Program-made: the position numbers and the translations under genes | NCBI GenBank assembly: GCA_934215455.1 | Contig: CAKPZX010000002.1 | Location: forward strand, 24,448-88,447 | Direction of reading: 5' to 3' | Length of the DNA: 64,000 nucleotides | Origin: an uncultured Streptococcus sp. | Lineage (GTDB): Bacteria; Bacillota; Bacilli; Lactobacillales; Streptococcaceae | Shown: in pieces, positions 8,633 through 19,000 of the stretch | Layout: each line of letters opens with the position of its first letter | Numbering within the stretch: position 1 is the stretch's first letter | The notes under the pieces: generated by a model | Database searches by the model: none | What the model saw: the letters and a program-made list of their open reading frames with translations, nothing else | Told to the model about the DNA's origin: nothing

Positions 8633-9563
8633 CCAAATGAAAAAAGATGAATTGTTCGAAGGATTCTATTTGATCAAGTCAGCAGAAGTGCGTCAAACGC
8701 GGGCCGGGAAAAACTACCTCGCCTTTGTCTTCCAGGATGAGACTGGTACAATCGAAGGCAAACTATGGGACGCTCAACCCCACAATGTAGAGAGCTTTAC
8801 AGCTGGGCGCGTGGTCCATATGTCTGGACGTCGAGAAGTTTACAATAATACCCCGCAAGTCAATCAATTGAACATGCGTTTGCCACAAGCAGGAGAGCCC
8901 AACAATCCAGCAGACTTTAAGGAAAAACCACCAGTAGATCCCAAGGAATTGCATGAATACCTGTCAAACATGATTTTCAAAATTGAAAATCCAGTCTGGC
9001 AACGGATTGTCCGGGCCCTCTATGGGAAATATGAGAAAGAGTTTTATAGCTATCCAGCTGCTAAAACCAACCACCATGCCTTTGAAGCAGGCCTTGCTTA
9101 TCATACGGCAACCATGGTCCGCTTGGCAGATAGTATCGGCGATATCTATCCTCAGTTGAATAAAAGTTTGCTCTTTGCAGGGATTATGTTACACGATTTG
9201 GCCAAAGTGATCGAGTTGACGGGGCCTGAAAATACAGAATACACTGTTCGAGGCAATCTCATCGGCCACATTGCACTGATCGATGAAGAAATCACCAAGG
9301 TCTTGCAAGAGTTGAAGATTGATGACCAAAAAGAAGAAGTTATCGTCCTTCGCCATGTGATCTTGAGTCACCATGGCTTGCTCGAATACGGTAGTCCTGT
9401 TCGTCCAAAAATCATGGAAGCAGAGATTATTCATATGATCGACAATTTGGATGCAGAAATGATGATGATGACAACAGCACTTGGCTTAATTGGTCCTGGC
9501 GAAATGACCAATAAAATCTTTGCTATGGAAAATCGTTCCTTCTATAAACCGAATCTCGACTAG
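8619..9563 (+). CDS. yhaM: 3'-5' exoribonuclease YhaM (Cbf1)
   Basis: A Mn-dependent 3'-5' exonuclease that trims short single-stranded RNA and DNA tails. Residues about 15-95 form an OB-fold nucleic-acid-binding domain (GTIEGKLWDAQPHNV). An HD domain follows, with ligands in NHHAFEAGLAYHT, MLHDLAKV and the later H-H pair in ILSHHGLLEYG. The chosen start gives MVKINQMKKDELFEGFY, matching the family. ATGs at 8607 and 8616 are in frame but lie before or inside the ribosome site GGAGAAG. It ends the rsgA group and is followed by the purR promoter. Confidence 0.93.
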   Translation: MVKINQMKKDELFEGFYLIKSAEVRQTRAGKNYLAFVFQDETGTIEGKLWDAQPHNVESFTAGRVVHMSGRREVYNNTPQVNQLNMRLPQAGEPNNPADFKEKPPVDPKELHEYLSNMIFKIENPVWQRIVRALYGKYEKEFYSYPAAKTNHHAFEAGLAYHTATMVRLADSIGDIYPQLNKSLLFAGIMLHDLAKVIELTGPENTEYTVRGNLIGHIALIDEEITKVLQELKIDDQKEEVIVLRHVILSHHGLLEYGSPVRPKIMEAEIIHMIDNLDAEMMMMTTALGLIGPGEMTNKIFAMENRSFYKPNLD

Positions 9564-9639
9564 TAAAAACAGAGATAAATACGGGAATGATTCTGCCAAA
9601 AATGAAATAATCAGGAAAAAACGGCCTTCTGTAAATCAG

Positions 9640-9652
9640 AATGTTCGTTTTT
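9640..9652 (+). promoter_or_regulatory. PurBox-like operator in front of purR
   Basis: The minus strand reads AAAAACGAACATT, one mismatch from the lactococcal/streptococcal PurBox AWWWCCGAACWWT. It overlaps the -35 region of the purR promoter, a position that suits autoregulation. This is inference from the motif. Confidence 0.45.
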
Positions 9653-9672
9653 TTCGCTTCTTATGGTATAAT
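9644..9672 (+). promoter_or_regulatory. Promoter of purR
   Basis: TTCGTT (9644-9649), a 17-base spacer and an extended -10 TGGTATAAT with the hexamer at 9667-9672. Confidence 0.7.
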
Positions 9673-9698
9673 GGTAGAAAAAACTACATGGTGAGAAA

Positions 9699-10514
9699 AT
9701 GAAATTAAGAAGAAGTGAACGGATGGTCGTGATTTCTAATTACTTGATCAACCATCCCTATGAATTGACTAGCCTCAATACGTTTGCGGAAAAGTATGAG
9801 TCTGCCAAGTCTTCCATCTCAGAAGATATCGTGATCATTAAGCGTGCGTTTGAAGAAATGGAAATCGGAAATATCGAGACCATCACAGGAGCTGGAGGAG
9901 GCGTGATCTTTACACCGTCTATCTCAGATCAAGAATCCAAAGAAATCGTCGAGGATCTTTGCAAGCAACTGTCTGAAAGTGATCGTATCCTTCCTGGTGG
10001 CTACATTTACCTGTCTGATCTTTTGAGCAATCCAAAGATTTTGAATCGGATCGGACGCATCATTGCTAAAGCCTTCCGGGATAAGAAGATTGATGCTGTC
10101 ATGACCGTAGCGACCAAGGGAGTTCCTTTAGCCAATGCAGTGGCTAATGTCTTGAATGTTCCATTCGTCATTGTCCGTCGTGATTTGAAAATCACAGAAG
10201 GGTCAACCGTTAGTGTCAACTATGTTTCAGGCTCAAGTGGAGATCGCATTGAGAAAATGTTCCTTTCAAAACGGAGCCTAAAAGCAGGAAGCCGGGTCTT
10301 GATTGTCGATGACTTCCTTAAAGGTGGTGGAACGATTAACGGGATGGTCAGCCTCTTGGCTGAATTTGATTCTGAATTAGCCGGGGTAGCTGTCTTTGCG
10401 GATAATGCTGCAACCGACCGTGAATTCTTTGAACACAAATCCTTATTGCGCGTGACCAACATCGATGTAAAAGAAAATAAATTGAGTGTCGAAGTTGGGA
10501 ATATCTTTGATTAA
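9699..10514 (+). CDS. purR: Purine operon regulator PurR
   Basis: A transcription factor of the Gram-positive PurR type. A winged helix-turn-helix (residues about 5-75) is followed by a phosphoribosyltransferase-like domain that senses PRPP. The PRPP-binding loop is visible as VLIVDDFLKGGGT near 203-215, with the flexible-loop area GSTVSVNYVSGSSG before it. The length of 271 residues is normal. In lactic streptococci PurR binds PurBox sites and acts on purine synthesis genes. The start follows GGTGAGAAA and matches the family N-terminus KLRRSERMV. Confidence 0.96.
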   Translation: MKLRRSERMVVISNYLINHPYELTSLNTFAEKYESAKSSISEDIVIIKRAFEEMEIGNIETITGAGGGVIFTPSISDQESKEIVEDLCKQLSESDRILPGGYIYLSDLLSNPKILNRIGRIIAKAFRDKKIDAVMTVATKGVPLANAVANVLNVPFVIVRRDLKITEGSTVSVNYVSGSSGDRIEKMFLSKRSLKAGSRVLIVDDFLKGGGTINGMVSLLAEFDSELAGVAVFADNAATDREFFEHKSLLRVTNIDVKENKLSVEVGNIFD

Positions 10515-10537
10515 GAGCAACAAAGGAGGATCAAAAA

Positions 10538-11104
10538 GTGAAAAGAATTTTAGATCGATTTGATAATAGTCCTTTGTGGATTCGCTTGGTGACAGTTCTG
10601 TCTCTATCCTTTATTTTGGTAGCTGGTTTGTATACCGTTAAAAAGAATACGGCTGCCCAGGTAACGACAGAAATTCAACCTGCTAAAAAAACAGGTTCCC
10701 TTCCAGTGAAAAAGGAAACAAAGGAAGAAAAAGAAAAGAAGGAAGAAAAGAAAAATACAGAAGCTGCTGAAAAAGCAGTCGTTCAAATGGAAACAACTCC
10801 AAGTCAAGATTCTGTGAACGCTGCCCAAGCTGCTGTGAAGAAAGTCAAAGATGCGACTCAAAAGCAATCGCTTGAGGCCCGTATCCAATACATCGCTAAC
10901 TATTATGGACTGACCTATGAGAGCGACACAACGGCAACACAGCAGACTCAAACAGACGCTAATGCCAACACGAACGCGAACGCAAATACTAATGCCAATG
11001 CTGGAGTAGCTGGAGCCAATGCGACAGTTCAACCACAACAGCAACAACAGTATGCTCCGGCTGCAGATGCAGGGGCAGAAGAACCTGCTGAAGCTGGTCA
11101 ATAA
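10538..11104 (+). CDS. Membrane-anchored, low-complexity exported protein
   Basis: I do not recognise a named family. The 188-residue protein has a positively charged N-terminus and one membrane helix (about residues 16-36), so the rest should face outside. A Lys/Glu-rich stretch (about 45-80) is followed by a short helical module, NAAQAAVKKVKDATQKQSLEARIQYI (described here by its pattern AQ-A-V—LEARI), then an Asn/Ala/Thr repeat (NANANTNANANTNANA) and a Gln/Ala/Glu-rich tail. No lipobox or sorting signal is seen. The GTG start follows AAAGGAGGATC. It may be co-transcribed with purR, which ends 23 bp upstream, and it lies just before the rpsL promoter. Confidence 0.75.
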   Translation: MKRILDRFDNSPLWIRLVTVLSLSFILVAGLYTVKKNTAAQVTTEIQPAKKTGSLPVKKETKEEKEKKEEKKNTEAAEKAVVQMETTPSQDSVNAAQAAVKKVKDATQKQSLEARIQYIANYYGLTYESDTTATQQTQTDANANTNANANTNANAGVAGANATVQPQQQQQYAPAADAGAEEPAEAGQ

Positions 11105-11142
11105 TGAACTTTTTCGACTTCTTTAAAAAATAAAAAAACATC

Positions 11143-11171
11143 TTGCAATCAAAGTGCCGTCATGTTATAAT
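11143..11171 (+). promoter_or_regulatory. Promoter of the rpsL–rpsG operon
   Basis: TTGCAA (11143-11148), a 17-base spacer and TATAAT (11166-11171). Transcription should start near 11179, leaving a leader of about 130 bases. Confidence 0.8.
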
Positions 11172-11206
11172 AATAGACGGTACTTTTTACTTTTGGTCTC
11201 TCAAGA

Positions 11207-11276
11207 GTGTACAGGGACGTGCTGACAAATGTTGCAAAAGTACACACAGATGGTAGCTGTCACCAAGTGTACCATC
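11207..11276 (+). promoter_or_regulatory. Structured rpsL leader (two hairpins)
   Basis: Within the leader, GTGTAC (11207-11212) pairs with GTACAC (11240-11245), and GATGGTA (11249-11255) pairs with TACCATC (11270-11276). Such a folded leader before an r-protein operon suggests autoregulation, but I cannot match it to a named motif. Confidence 0.45.
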
Positions 11277-11309
11277 ACCAAAAATAAAAAATTTCACAGG
11301 AGAATGTAG

Positions 11310-11723
11310 ATGCCTACAATTAACCAATTGGTTCGCAAACCGCGTAAATCAAAAGTAGAAAAATCTAAATCACCAGCTTTGAACGTTGGTTACAACAGTC
11401 ATAAAAAAGTTCAAACAAACGTTTCTTCACCACAAAAACGTGGTGTTGCAACTCGTGTTGGAACAATGACACCTAAAAAACCTAACTCTGCCCTTCGTAA
11501 ATTTGCCCGTGTACGTTTGAGCAACTTGATCGAAGTAACTGCTTATATCCCAGGTATCGGACACAACTTGCAAGAACACAGCGTGGTTCTTCTTCGTGGT
11601 GGACGTGTAAAAGACCTTCCAGGGGTACGTTACCATATCGTCCGTGGAGCACTTGATACTGCAGGTGTAAACGATCGTAAACAAGGCCGTTCTAAATACG
11701 GTACTAAAAAACCAAAAGCATAA
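11310..11723 (+). CDS. rpsL: 30S ribosomal protein S12
   Basis: S12 sits in the decoding centre and controls accuracy. The 137-residue sequence is standard, beginning [15 protein letters not shown]. The streptomycin-relevant stretches are wild-type in appearance: [15 protein letters not shown] contains the Lys43-equivalent and [14 protein letters not shown] the Lys88-equivalent. Codon use is strongly biased to favoured codons, as for other highly expressed genes here. It starts the str operon; rpsG follows after 19 bp. Confidence 0.98.
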   Translation: MPTINQLVRKPRKSKVEKSKSPALNVGYNSHKKVQTNVSSPQKRGVATRVGTMTPKKPNSALRKFARVRLSNLIEVTAYIPGIGHNLQEHSVVLLRGGRVKDLPGVRYHIVRGALDTAGVNDRKQGRSKYGTKKPKA

Positions 11724-11742
11724 GGAAAGGGGATAAAGAAAA

Positions 11743-12213
11743 ATGAGTCGTAAAAACCGTGCGCCTAAACGCGATGTATTGCCAGATCCGCTTTACAATT
11801 CACAATTAGTTACTCGTCTTATCAACCGCGTTATGCTTGATGGTAAACGTGGTACAGCTGCTTCAATCGTTTACGGAGCTTTCGAACAAATTAAAGAAGC
11901 TACTGGAAACGATGCTCTTGAAGTATTCGAAACAGCTATGGAAAACATCATGCCTGTACTTGAAGTACGTGCTCGCCGTGTCGGTGGTTCTAACTACCAA
12001 GTCCCAGTTGAAGTTCGTCCAGAACGTCGTACAACACTTGGACTTCGTTGGTTGGTAACAATCGCTCGTCAACGTGGTGAACACACAATGGTTGATCGTC
12101 TTGCAAAAGAAATCTTGGATGCAGCGAACAACACTGGTGCAGCTGTTAAGAAACGTGAAGATACTCACCGTATGGCTGAAGCTAACCGTGCATTCGCACA
12201 CTTCCGCTGGTAA
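11743..12213 (+). CDS. rpsG: 30S ribosomal protein S7
   Basis: S7 nucleates assembly of the 30S head and contacts the E-site tRNA. The 156-residue protein is complete and basic, with the conserved blocks [38 protein letters not shown] and [17 protein letters not shown]. The ribosome site AAGGAAAGGGG lies just before the ATG. It ends the first str transcription unit; fusA has its own promoter 200 bp further on, and a tuf gene is absent from the immediate downstream region, as is usual in streptococci. Confidence 0.98.
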   Translation: MSRKNRAPKRDVLPDPLYNSQLVTRLINRVMLDGKRGTAASIVYGAFEQIKEATGNDALEVFETAMENIMPVLEVRARRVGGSNYQVPVEVRPERRTTLGLRWLVTIARQRGEHTMVDRLAKEILDAANNTGAAVKKREDTHRMAEANRAFAHFRW

Positions 12214-12371
12214 GATTAAGATACTAAGGGCGTTAAAAAAGCGACTGAAAATTAGGAAGCTTGACGAAGAATCAAAGATTCTAGGAAAGCTTATCTATTT
12301 TCCGAGCTTTTAGCCCAGGTTCAATTGAGCTCTTCTTACAAGTTGGAACCAAAACTTAGCATGAAAACACT

Positions 12372-12406
12372 GAAAACGGGTAGGTCCTGCCTATCCGTTT
12401 TTATTA
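12372..12406 (+). terminator. Terminator between rpsG and fusA
   Basis: AAAACGGGTAGG pairs with CCTATCCGTTTT around a short loop, followed by TTATT. It probably gives partial termination, with fusA also driven by TATAAT at 12415-12420. Confidence 0.75.
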
Positions 12407-12458
12407 AATCATGTTATAATAGAATATAGAAATAAAAAATATAGGAGAAACAAACCTC

Positions 12459-14540
12459 ATGGCACGCGAATTTTCACTTGAAAAAACTCGTAATATCGGT
12501 ATCATGGCTCACGTCGATGCTGGTAAAACAACTACAACTGAGCGTATCCTTTACTACACTGGTAAGATTCACAAAATCGGTGAAACTCACGAAGGTGCGT
12601 CACAAATGGACTGGATGGAGCAAGAGCAAGAACGTGGTATCACCATCACATCTGCCGCTACAACAGCTCAATGGAAAGACACTCGTGTAAACATCATCGA
12701 CACACCAGGACACGTGGACTTCACTATCGAAGTTCAACGTTCACTCCGCGTTTTGGACGGTGCTGTAACCGTTCTTGACTCACAATCAGGTGTTGAACCT
12801 CAAACTGAAACAGTTTGGCGTCAAGCAACTGAATACGGAGTTCCTCGTATCGTATTCGCTAACAAGATGGATAAAATCGGTGCTGACTTCCTTTACTCAG
12901 TAAGCACACTTCATGACCGTCTTCAAGCAAACGCTCACCCAATTCAATTGCCAATCGGTGCTGAAGATGACTTCCGCGGAATCATTGACTTGATCAAGAT
13001 GAAAGCTGAAATCTATACTAACGACCTTGGTACAGATATCCTTGAAGAAGATATTCCAGCTGAATACCTTGATCAAGCTCAAGAATACCGTGAAAAATTG
13101 GTTGAAGCAGTTGCTGAAACTGATGAAGACTTGATGATGAAATACCTTGAAGGGGAAGAAATCACAAACGAAGAGTTGAAAGCTGGTATCCGTAAAGCTA
13201 CAATCAACGTTGAATTCTACCCAGTACTTTGTGGTTCTGCCTTCAAGAACAAAGGGGTTCAATTGATGTTGGATGCAGTCCTTGACTACCTTCCAAGCCC
13301 ACTTGATATCCCTGCAATCAAGGGTGTAAACCCAGATACAGACGAAGAAGAAGAACGTCCAGCATCTGATGAAGAGCCATTTGCAGCTCTTGCCTTCAAG
13401 ATCATGACTGACCCATTCGTAGGTCGTTTGACATTCTTCCGTGTTTACTCAGGTGTCTTGAACTCAGGTTCATACGTCTTGAACACTTCTAAAGGTAAAC
13501 GTGAACGTATCGGACGTATCCTTCAAATGCACGCCAACACTCGTAAAGAAATCGAAACAGTTTACTCTGGAGATATCGCTGCTGCCGTTGGTTTGAAAGA
13601 TACTACAACTGGTGACTCATTGACAGATGAAAAAGCAAAAATCATCCTTGAATCAATCGAAGTTCCAGAACCAGTTATCCAATTGATGGTTGAACCTAAA
13701 TCTAAAGCAGACCAAGACAAGATGGGTATCGCCCTTCAAAAATTGGCTGAAGAAGATCCAACATTCCGCGTTGAAACAAACCCTGAAACTGGTGAAACAG
13801 TTATCTCTGGTATGGGTGAGTTGCACTTGGATGTCCTTGTTGACCGTATGAAACGTGAATTCAAGGTTGAAGCTAACGTTGGTGCCCCTCAAGTATCTTA
13901 CCGTGAAACATTCCGCGCTTCTACACAAGCACGTGGATTCTTCAAACGTCAATCTGGTGGTAAAGGTCAGTTTGGTGATGTTTGGATCGAATTTACTCCA
14001 AACGAAGAAGGTAAAGGATTCGAGTTCGAAAATGCTATCGTCGGTGGTGTGGTTCCACGTGAATTCATCCCTGCAGTAGAAAAAGGACTTCAAGAATCTA
14101 TGGCGAACGGTGTTCTTGCTGGTTACCCAATGGTTGACGTGAAAGCTAAGCTTTACGATGGTTCATACCACGATGTCGACTCATCTGAAACTGCCTTCAA
14201 GATCGCTGCATCTCTTGCGCTTAAAGAAGCTGCTAAGACTGCACAACCAGCTATCCTTGAACCAATGATGCTTGTAACCATCACAGTTCCTGAAGAAAAC
14301 CTTGGGGATGTTATGGGTCACGTAACTGCTCGTCGTGGACGTGTAGATGGTATGGAAGCACACGGTGCAAGCCAAATCGTTCGTGCTTATGTCCCACTTG
14401 CTGAAATGTTTGGTTACGCTACTGTTCTTCGTTCTGCAACTCAAGGACGTGGTACCTTCATGATGGTATTTGACCACTACGAAGATGTACCAAAATCAGT
14501 ACAAGAAGAAATCATTAAAAAAGCTAAAGGTGAAGCTTAA
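12459..14540 (+). CDS. fusA: Elongation factor G
   Basis: EF-G is the GTPase that moves tRNA and mRNA through the ribosome. The 693-residue protein is complete: P-loop [10 protein letters not shown] near residues 17-26, switch [10 protein letters not shown] near 81-88, NKMD for guanine recognition near 135-138, then domains II to V with the domain IV stretch around residues 480-600. Codon use is highly biased. The ATG at 12459 follows AGGAGAAACAAACCTC. It is followed by a strong terminator and then gap. Confidence 0.98.
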   Translation: MAREFSLEKTRNIGIMAHVDAGKTTTTERILYYTGKIHKIGETHEGASQMDWMEQEQERGITITSAATTAQWKDTRVNIIDTPGHVDFTIEVQRSLRVLDGAVTVLDSQSGVEPQTETVWRQATEYGVPRIVFANKMDKIGADFLYSVSTLHDRLQANAHPIQLPIGAEDDFRGIIDLIKMKAEIYTNDLGTDILEEDIPAEYLDQAQEYREKLVEAVAETDEDLMMKYLEGEEITNEELKAGIRKATINVEFYPVLCGSAFKNKGVQLMLDAVLDYLPSPLDIPAIKGVNPDTDEEEERPASDEEPFAALAFKIMTDPFVGRLTFFRVYSGVLNSGSYVLNTSKGKRERIGRILQMHANTRKEIETVYSGDIAAAVGLKDTTTGDSLTDEKAKIILESIEVPEPVIQLMVEPKSKADQDKMGIALQKLAEEDPTFRVETNPETGETVISGMGELHLDVLVDRMKREFKVEANVGAPQVSYRETFRASTQARGFFKRQSGGKGQFGDVWIEFTPNEEGKGFEFENAIVGGVVPREFIPAVEKGLQESMANGVLAGYPMVDVKAKLYDGSYHDVDSSETAFKIAASLALKEAAKTAQPAILEPMMLVTITVPEENLGDVMGHVTARRGRVDGMEAHGASQIVRAYVPLAEMFGYATVLRSATQGRGTFMMVFDHYEDVPKSVQEEIIKKAKGEA

Positions 14541-14552
14541 TTTACCAAAGCT

Positions 14553-14588
14553 AAGAAACTCTTCCCATTCGGGAAGAGTTTTTCTTTG
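14553..14588 (+). terminator. Terminator of fusA
   Basis: AAACTCTTCCC (14557-14567) pairs with GGGAAGAGTTT (14571-14581), followed by TTCTTTG. Confidence 0.88.
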
Positions 14589-14703
14589 TTCCAAGAGTGA
14601 ATACAAGTAAAAAAGCGATCGTCCTGTCGATCAAGACTTTGTGAAAAACTTTAATAAAAGAGGTGGTGATCTATGATAAATCTTGCTTTTCGTTGGGAAA
14701 TAG

Positions 14704-14732
14704 TTGCTTTTTAATGCAATAAAGTATATAAT
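14704..14732 (+). promoter_or_regulatory. Promoter of gap
   Basis: TTGCTT (14704-14709), 17 bases and TATAAT (14727-14732). Confidence 0.75.
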
Positions 14733-14818
14733 AGAGACTGTTAAAAGATGTTTGGCGCTGTGTCAAGTTACTCTTTTCACAAAAAAATTTTTTGATTTTC
14801 ATAAGGAGGAAATCACGA

Positions 14819-15829
14819 ATGGTAGTTAAAGTTGGTATTAACGGTTTCGGTCGTATCGGACGTCTTGCTTTCCGTCGTATCCAAAACGTAGAAGGTGTTG
14901 AAGTTACTCGCATCAACGACCTTACAGATCCAGTTATGCTTGCACACTTGTTGAAATACGATACAACTCAAGGTCGTTTCGACGGTACTGTGGAAGTTAA
15001 AGAAGGTGGATTCGAAGTTAATGGTAAATTCATTAAAGTTTCTGCTGAACGCGATCCAGAACAAATCGACTGGGCTAACGACGGTGTAGAAATCGTTCTT
15101 GAAGCAACTGGTTTCTTTGCTACTAAAGCTGCAGCTGAAAAACACTTGCATGCTGGTGGTGCTAAGAAAGTTGTTATCACTGCTCCTGGTGGATCAGATG
15201 TTAAAACAGTCGTATTTAACACTAACCACGATATTCTTGATGGTACTGAAACAGTTATCTCAGGTGCTTCATGTACTACAAACTGCTTGGCTCCAATGGC
15301 TAAAGCTCTTCAAGATAACTTCGGTGTTGTTGAAGGATTGATGACTACTATCCACGCTTACACTGGTGACCAAATGATCCTTGACGGACCACACCGTAAA
15401 GGTGACCTTCGTCGTGCGCGCGCTGGTGCTGCTAACATCGTTCCTAACTCAACTGGTGCTGCTAAAGCAATCGGTTTGGTTATCCCTGAATTGAACGGTA
15501 AATTGGACGGAGCTGCACAACGTGTTCCTGTTCCAACTGGATCAGTTACTGAATTGGTAGTTGTTCTTGACAAGAACGTTACTGTTGATGAAGTGAACGC
15601 AGCTATGAAAGCAGCTTCAAACGAATCATACGGTTACACTGAAGATCCAATCGTTTCTTCAGACGTCGTAGGTATGTCTTACGGATCATTGTTTGACGCA
15701 ACTCAAACTAAAGTTATTGACGTTGACGGTAAACAATTGGTTAAAGTTGTTTCATGGTATGACAACGAAATGTCTTACACTGCACAACTTGTTCGTACTC
15801 TTGAATACTTCGCAAAAATTGCTAAATAA
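14819..15829 (+). CDS. gap: Glyceraldehyde-3-phosphate dehydrogenase (NAD, type I)
   Basis: It oxidises glyceraldehyde-3-phosphate to 1,3-bisphosphoglycerate in glycolysis and is often found on the streptococcal surface as well (known as Plr/SDH). The 336-residue protein has the NAD-binding start [18 protein letters not shown], the catalytic Cys152 in [12 protein letters not shown], and the phosphate-binding and C-terminal stretch [12 protein letters not shown]. Codon use is extremely biased. The start at 14819 follows AAGGAGGAAATCACGA. It has its own promoter and terminator. Confidence 0.98.
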   Translation: MVVKVGINGFGRIGRLAFRRIQNVEGVEVTRINDLTDPVMLAHLLKYDTTQGRFDGTVEVKEGGFEVNGKFIKVSAERDPEQIDWANDGVEIVLEATGFFATKAAAEKHLHAGGAKKVVITAPGGSDVKTVVFNTNHDILDGTETVISGASCTTNCLAPMAKALQDNFGVVEGLMTTIHAYTGDQMILDGPHRKGDLRRARAGAANIVPNSTGAAKAIGLVIPELNGKLDGAAQRVPVPTGSVTELVVVLDKNVTVDEVNAAMKAASNESYGYTEDPIVSSDVVGMSYGSLFDATQTKVIDVDGKQLVKVVSWYDNEMSYTAQLVRTLEYFAKIAK

Positions 15830-15844
15830 TTCATGTGTATGATG

Positions 15845-15872
15845 AGAGGAGGGAAACCTCCTCTTTTTTTGT
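15845..15872 (+). terminator. Terminator of gap
   Basis: AGAGGAGG (15845-15852), GAAA loop, CCTCCTCT (15857-15864), then a run of T. Confidence 0.92.
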
Positions 15873-15920
15873 ACTTTTTTTAGGGCTTTCTCATCATATT
15901 ATAGGACTTGGCAAAATAGA

Positions 15921-15949
15921 TTGACAGTGCTAACTGGATTAGGTATCCT
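15921..15949 (+). promoter_or_regulatory. Promoter of the GH85 endoglycosidase gene
   Basis: A perfect -35 TTGACA (15921-15926), a 17-base spacer and a weaker -10 TATCCT (15944-15949). Confidence 0.65.
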
Positions 15950-15981
15950 ATTCTTGATTGGAGATTTCTAATACAAGAAAA

Positions 15982-15995
15982 TGAAAGCGATTACA
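15982..15995 (+). promoter_or_regulatory. cre site (CcpA operator)
   Basis: TGAAAGCGATTACA matches the Gram-positive cre consensus TGWAANCGNTNWCA at every position. It lies about 25-30 bases downstream of the likely transcription start, where CcpA would block elongation. Confidence 0.8.
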
Positions 15996-16062
15996 GGTCG
16001 TGAAGAAAGGAGCCTATGGAAATCGCTCAAGAAAAAGAAAGAAACCATACAAGGAGGTCAAG

Positions 16063-19000
16063 ATGAAAGGTCATCTATTTGAAAAGAAAGAACGATTTAG
16101 TATACGAAAATTCAGTGTGGGAGTTTGTTCCGCATTGATTGGGTTAGCATTTTTAGGAACAGGTGCTGTCTCAGCAGATGAGACGGTTCCTACTAGTGAA
16201 CAACCCTTAGAAGCATCTTCAGCAGCGACCGAAGATGTCAATCATTTGGTAAGAGAAGCAGGCGTCTATACAGCAGATGCAGCACTTCCTACGGCAGATC
16301 CTGCACAACCAGCTACAGAAGCAGTTGCTGCAGAGGCCAGTCCTACAAGTACAGAAGCTAGCTCGACGACTACTGATACTCCAGCTGTTTCAGAGGCTGA
16401 GAAACCAAAAGTTGCTGCTGAAAAAGTGGCTGATTTACCAACCAATGAAGAAAAACAATTAAGACCCAAAGAAGTTAAGTTTGATACCTGGGATGATCTC
16501 TTGAAGTGGGAACCTGGAACACGAGTGGATGACGATTTGAACAGAGCAAGCGTCCCACTTGCGAGTCGTTTTCAAGGGAAACAAATTAATGAACAAGCCA
16601 ACCCTGAAGCGAAGATCCAAGCGCTGTCAAACATGAACTCCAAAGCCAAGGATCATGCGTCTGTCGGCGGGGAAGAGTTTAAGGCCTATGCGTTTGATTA
16701 CTGGCAATATTTGGACTCCATGGTCTTTTGGGAAGGGCTGGTTCCATCAGCAGATGTGATCGATGCTGCACACCGAAATGGGGTTCCTATTTATGGAACA
16801 ATCTTTTATAACTGGTCTAGCAGTATCAAGGATCAAGAACATTTTGCAGAAACCTTGAAAGAAGATAGTGAAGGCTCTAAAACTTTTCCGATCGCCCGTA
16901 AATTAGTCGAACTTGCCAAGTACTATGGTTTTGATGGCTATTTTATCAACCAAGAAACAACTGGAAATCTTGTAGAACCATTGGGTCCAAAATTGAGAGA
17001 TTTCCTTCTTTATACCAAGGAATATGCCAAGAGCCTCAATTATCCGATTAAGTATTCTTGGTATGATGCTATGACCTATGAATATGGCCGTTACCATGAG
17101 AATGCGCTGGGAGAATACAACTACAATTTCATGCAGCCAGAAAATGGGGAAAATCCAGTGGATACCTTCTTTGCTAACTTTAACTGGGGCAAATCAGAAG
17201 TCGATTATTCGATCAGCACAGCTAAATGGATTCATCGGAATCCTTATGATGTTCTAGCTGGACTCGAGCTCCAAAAAGGAGGCTCTTATAAGACTAATGT
17301 AGACTGGAATGCCATTTTAGATGAACATGGCAAGTTGCGTCTATCTCTTGGTCTTTATGCACCTGATACCATTACAGGGCTAGGAAAGACTGGAGAAGGT
17401 TACCATACCCATGAAGATCTATTCTGGACAGGTTTCCAAGGAGATCCGACTAAAGGAAAACCAGCAGGCCAATCTTGGTACGGTATGTCCAATCTAGTAG
17501 TGGACAAAACTCCTATTACAAGTGAAGATTTCAATACTTCCTTTAATACTGGACACGGAAAACACTGGTTTGTGGATGGCAAGATTTCTAAAGAAGGGGA
17601 GTGGAACTACCGTTCTGTTTCTGGCTACCTTCCAACCTGGCGTTGGTGGGTAGAGCATAGTGAGGATAGTACACCATTGAAAGGTCGCTATGATTTTGAT
17701 CAAGCCTACAATGGAGGAAATTCTCTAGCCTTTGAAGGAGATTTAAAAGCTAATAGCAGTCAAAATGTCATGCTCTATTCGACCAAGATTCCTGTGACAG
17801 AAACGACAAAATTGAGCGTCAGTCATAAAGGTGGACTCGGAGCTGCTGCCTGGGTAGCTGTTGCCACCAAAGAAGACTACTCCGAATACGAATGGAAGGA
17901 ATTGACACCGAGTGCGGATTGGTCTACTCAAACCTTTGATTTGGGAAGTTTGGCTGGCAAGACCATTTATGCTGTGAAGATGTTCTTTGACCATGATACG
18001 GATGTCAAAGACTACAAATTTAATCTCGGTCAATTGTCGATTACGTCGAACCAAGAGAAACCAGCTGCTCCAGCGGAAGTTACCGTTCGGGCAAAACGCC
18101 TACAAAATGCACAAGAAGCAGAAGCAGTCCTCAATTTTAAAGGGGTGGCAGATGCAGATTATTATGAAGTCTATGAAAAAGACGGCGACAACTGGCGTCT
18201 ATTAACGGGTTCTTCTGCAACCACCGTCTATCTACCAAAAGTTAGCCGTTCAGCAAGTGCTGAAGGAACCACTCAGGACCTCAAGGTTGTGGCAGTTGGA
18301 AAGAATGGTCAACGTTCGGATGCGGGAACTGTAGCCTTTGATTGGGGCATGACCGTGTCAGATACCAGTCTACCAAAAGCTTTAGCGCCAAACGTGGTCA
18401 TCGGAGCCAAAGTGATCGGTTCGAGCTTCCCAGATGCGGATGGTAGTGAAGGCATCGAAGGTATGTTAAATGGTACCATTACCAGTCTTTCAGATAAATG
18501 GTCTTCTGCTCAATTGAGTGGAACCGTCGATATTCGCTTGACACAACCACGGACCATTGTTCGTTGGGTCATGGACCATGCCGGTGCGGGTGGAGAATCT
18601 GTCGACGATGGCAAGATGAATACCCGTGACTTCGACCTTTACTACAAGGATGAAGCGGGTGAATGGAAGCTTGCTAAGGAAGTTCGTGGCAATAAAGCCC
18701 ATGTGTCTGACATTACACTCGACCATCCAATCAAGGCTCAAGAATGGCGTCTCCATGTCATTACGGCAGATAACGGCACCCCATGGCAAGCCATCCGGAT
18801 TTACAACTGGAAGATGTATGAAAGTCTGGATACTGAAACGGTCAACATCCCGATGAAACATGCCGCAGCGCAAAACCTAGGTAATCATTTTGTTCAAGTC
18901 GGTTTCAAAGATGTCCCAGCTAATACTACTCTGACTCTTTATGCCGATAAAGAAGCCACTAGTCCAATTGCGACTATGACAGCCGATCAAACTGGAAATC

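Noticed and set aside
9520-9702. ORF of 60 codons between yhaM and purR
   Set aside because: It begins inside yhaM in another frame and covers the purR promoter and PurBox-like site.
10960-11005. Short DNA repeats, considered as a CRISPR or tandem array
   Set aside because: They code for the Asn/Ala/Thr repeat of the exported protein; there are no regular spacers, and no cas genes lie nearby.
10604-11101. Minus-strand ORF of 165 codons opposite the low-complexity protein
   Set aside because: It mirrors the biased codons of the plus-strand gene, gives an implausible Cys/Phe/Leu-rich product and has no ribosome site.
12074-12313. ORF of 79 codons extending past rpsG
   Set aside because: It is an out-of-frame shadow of rpsG continued into the spacer, with no ribosome site or conserved pattern.
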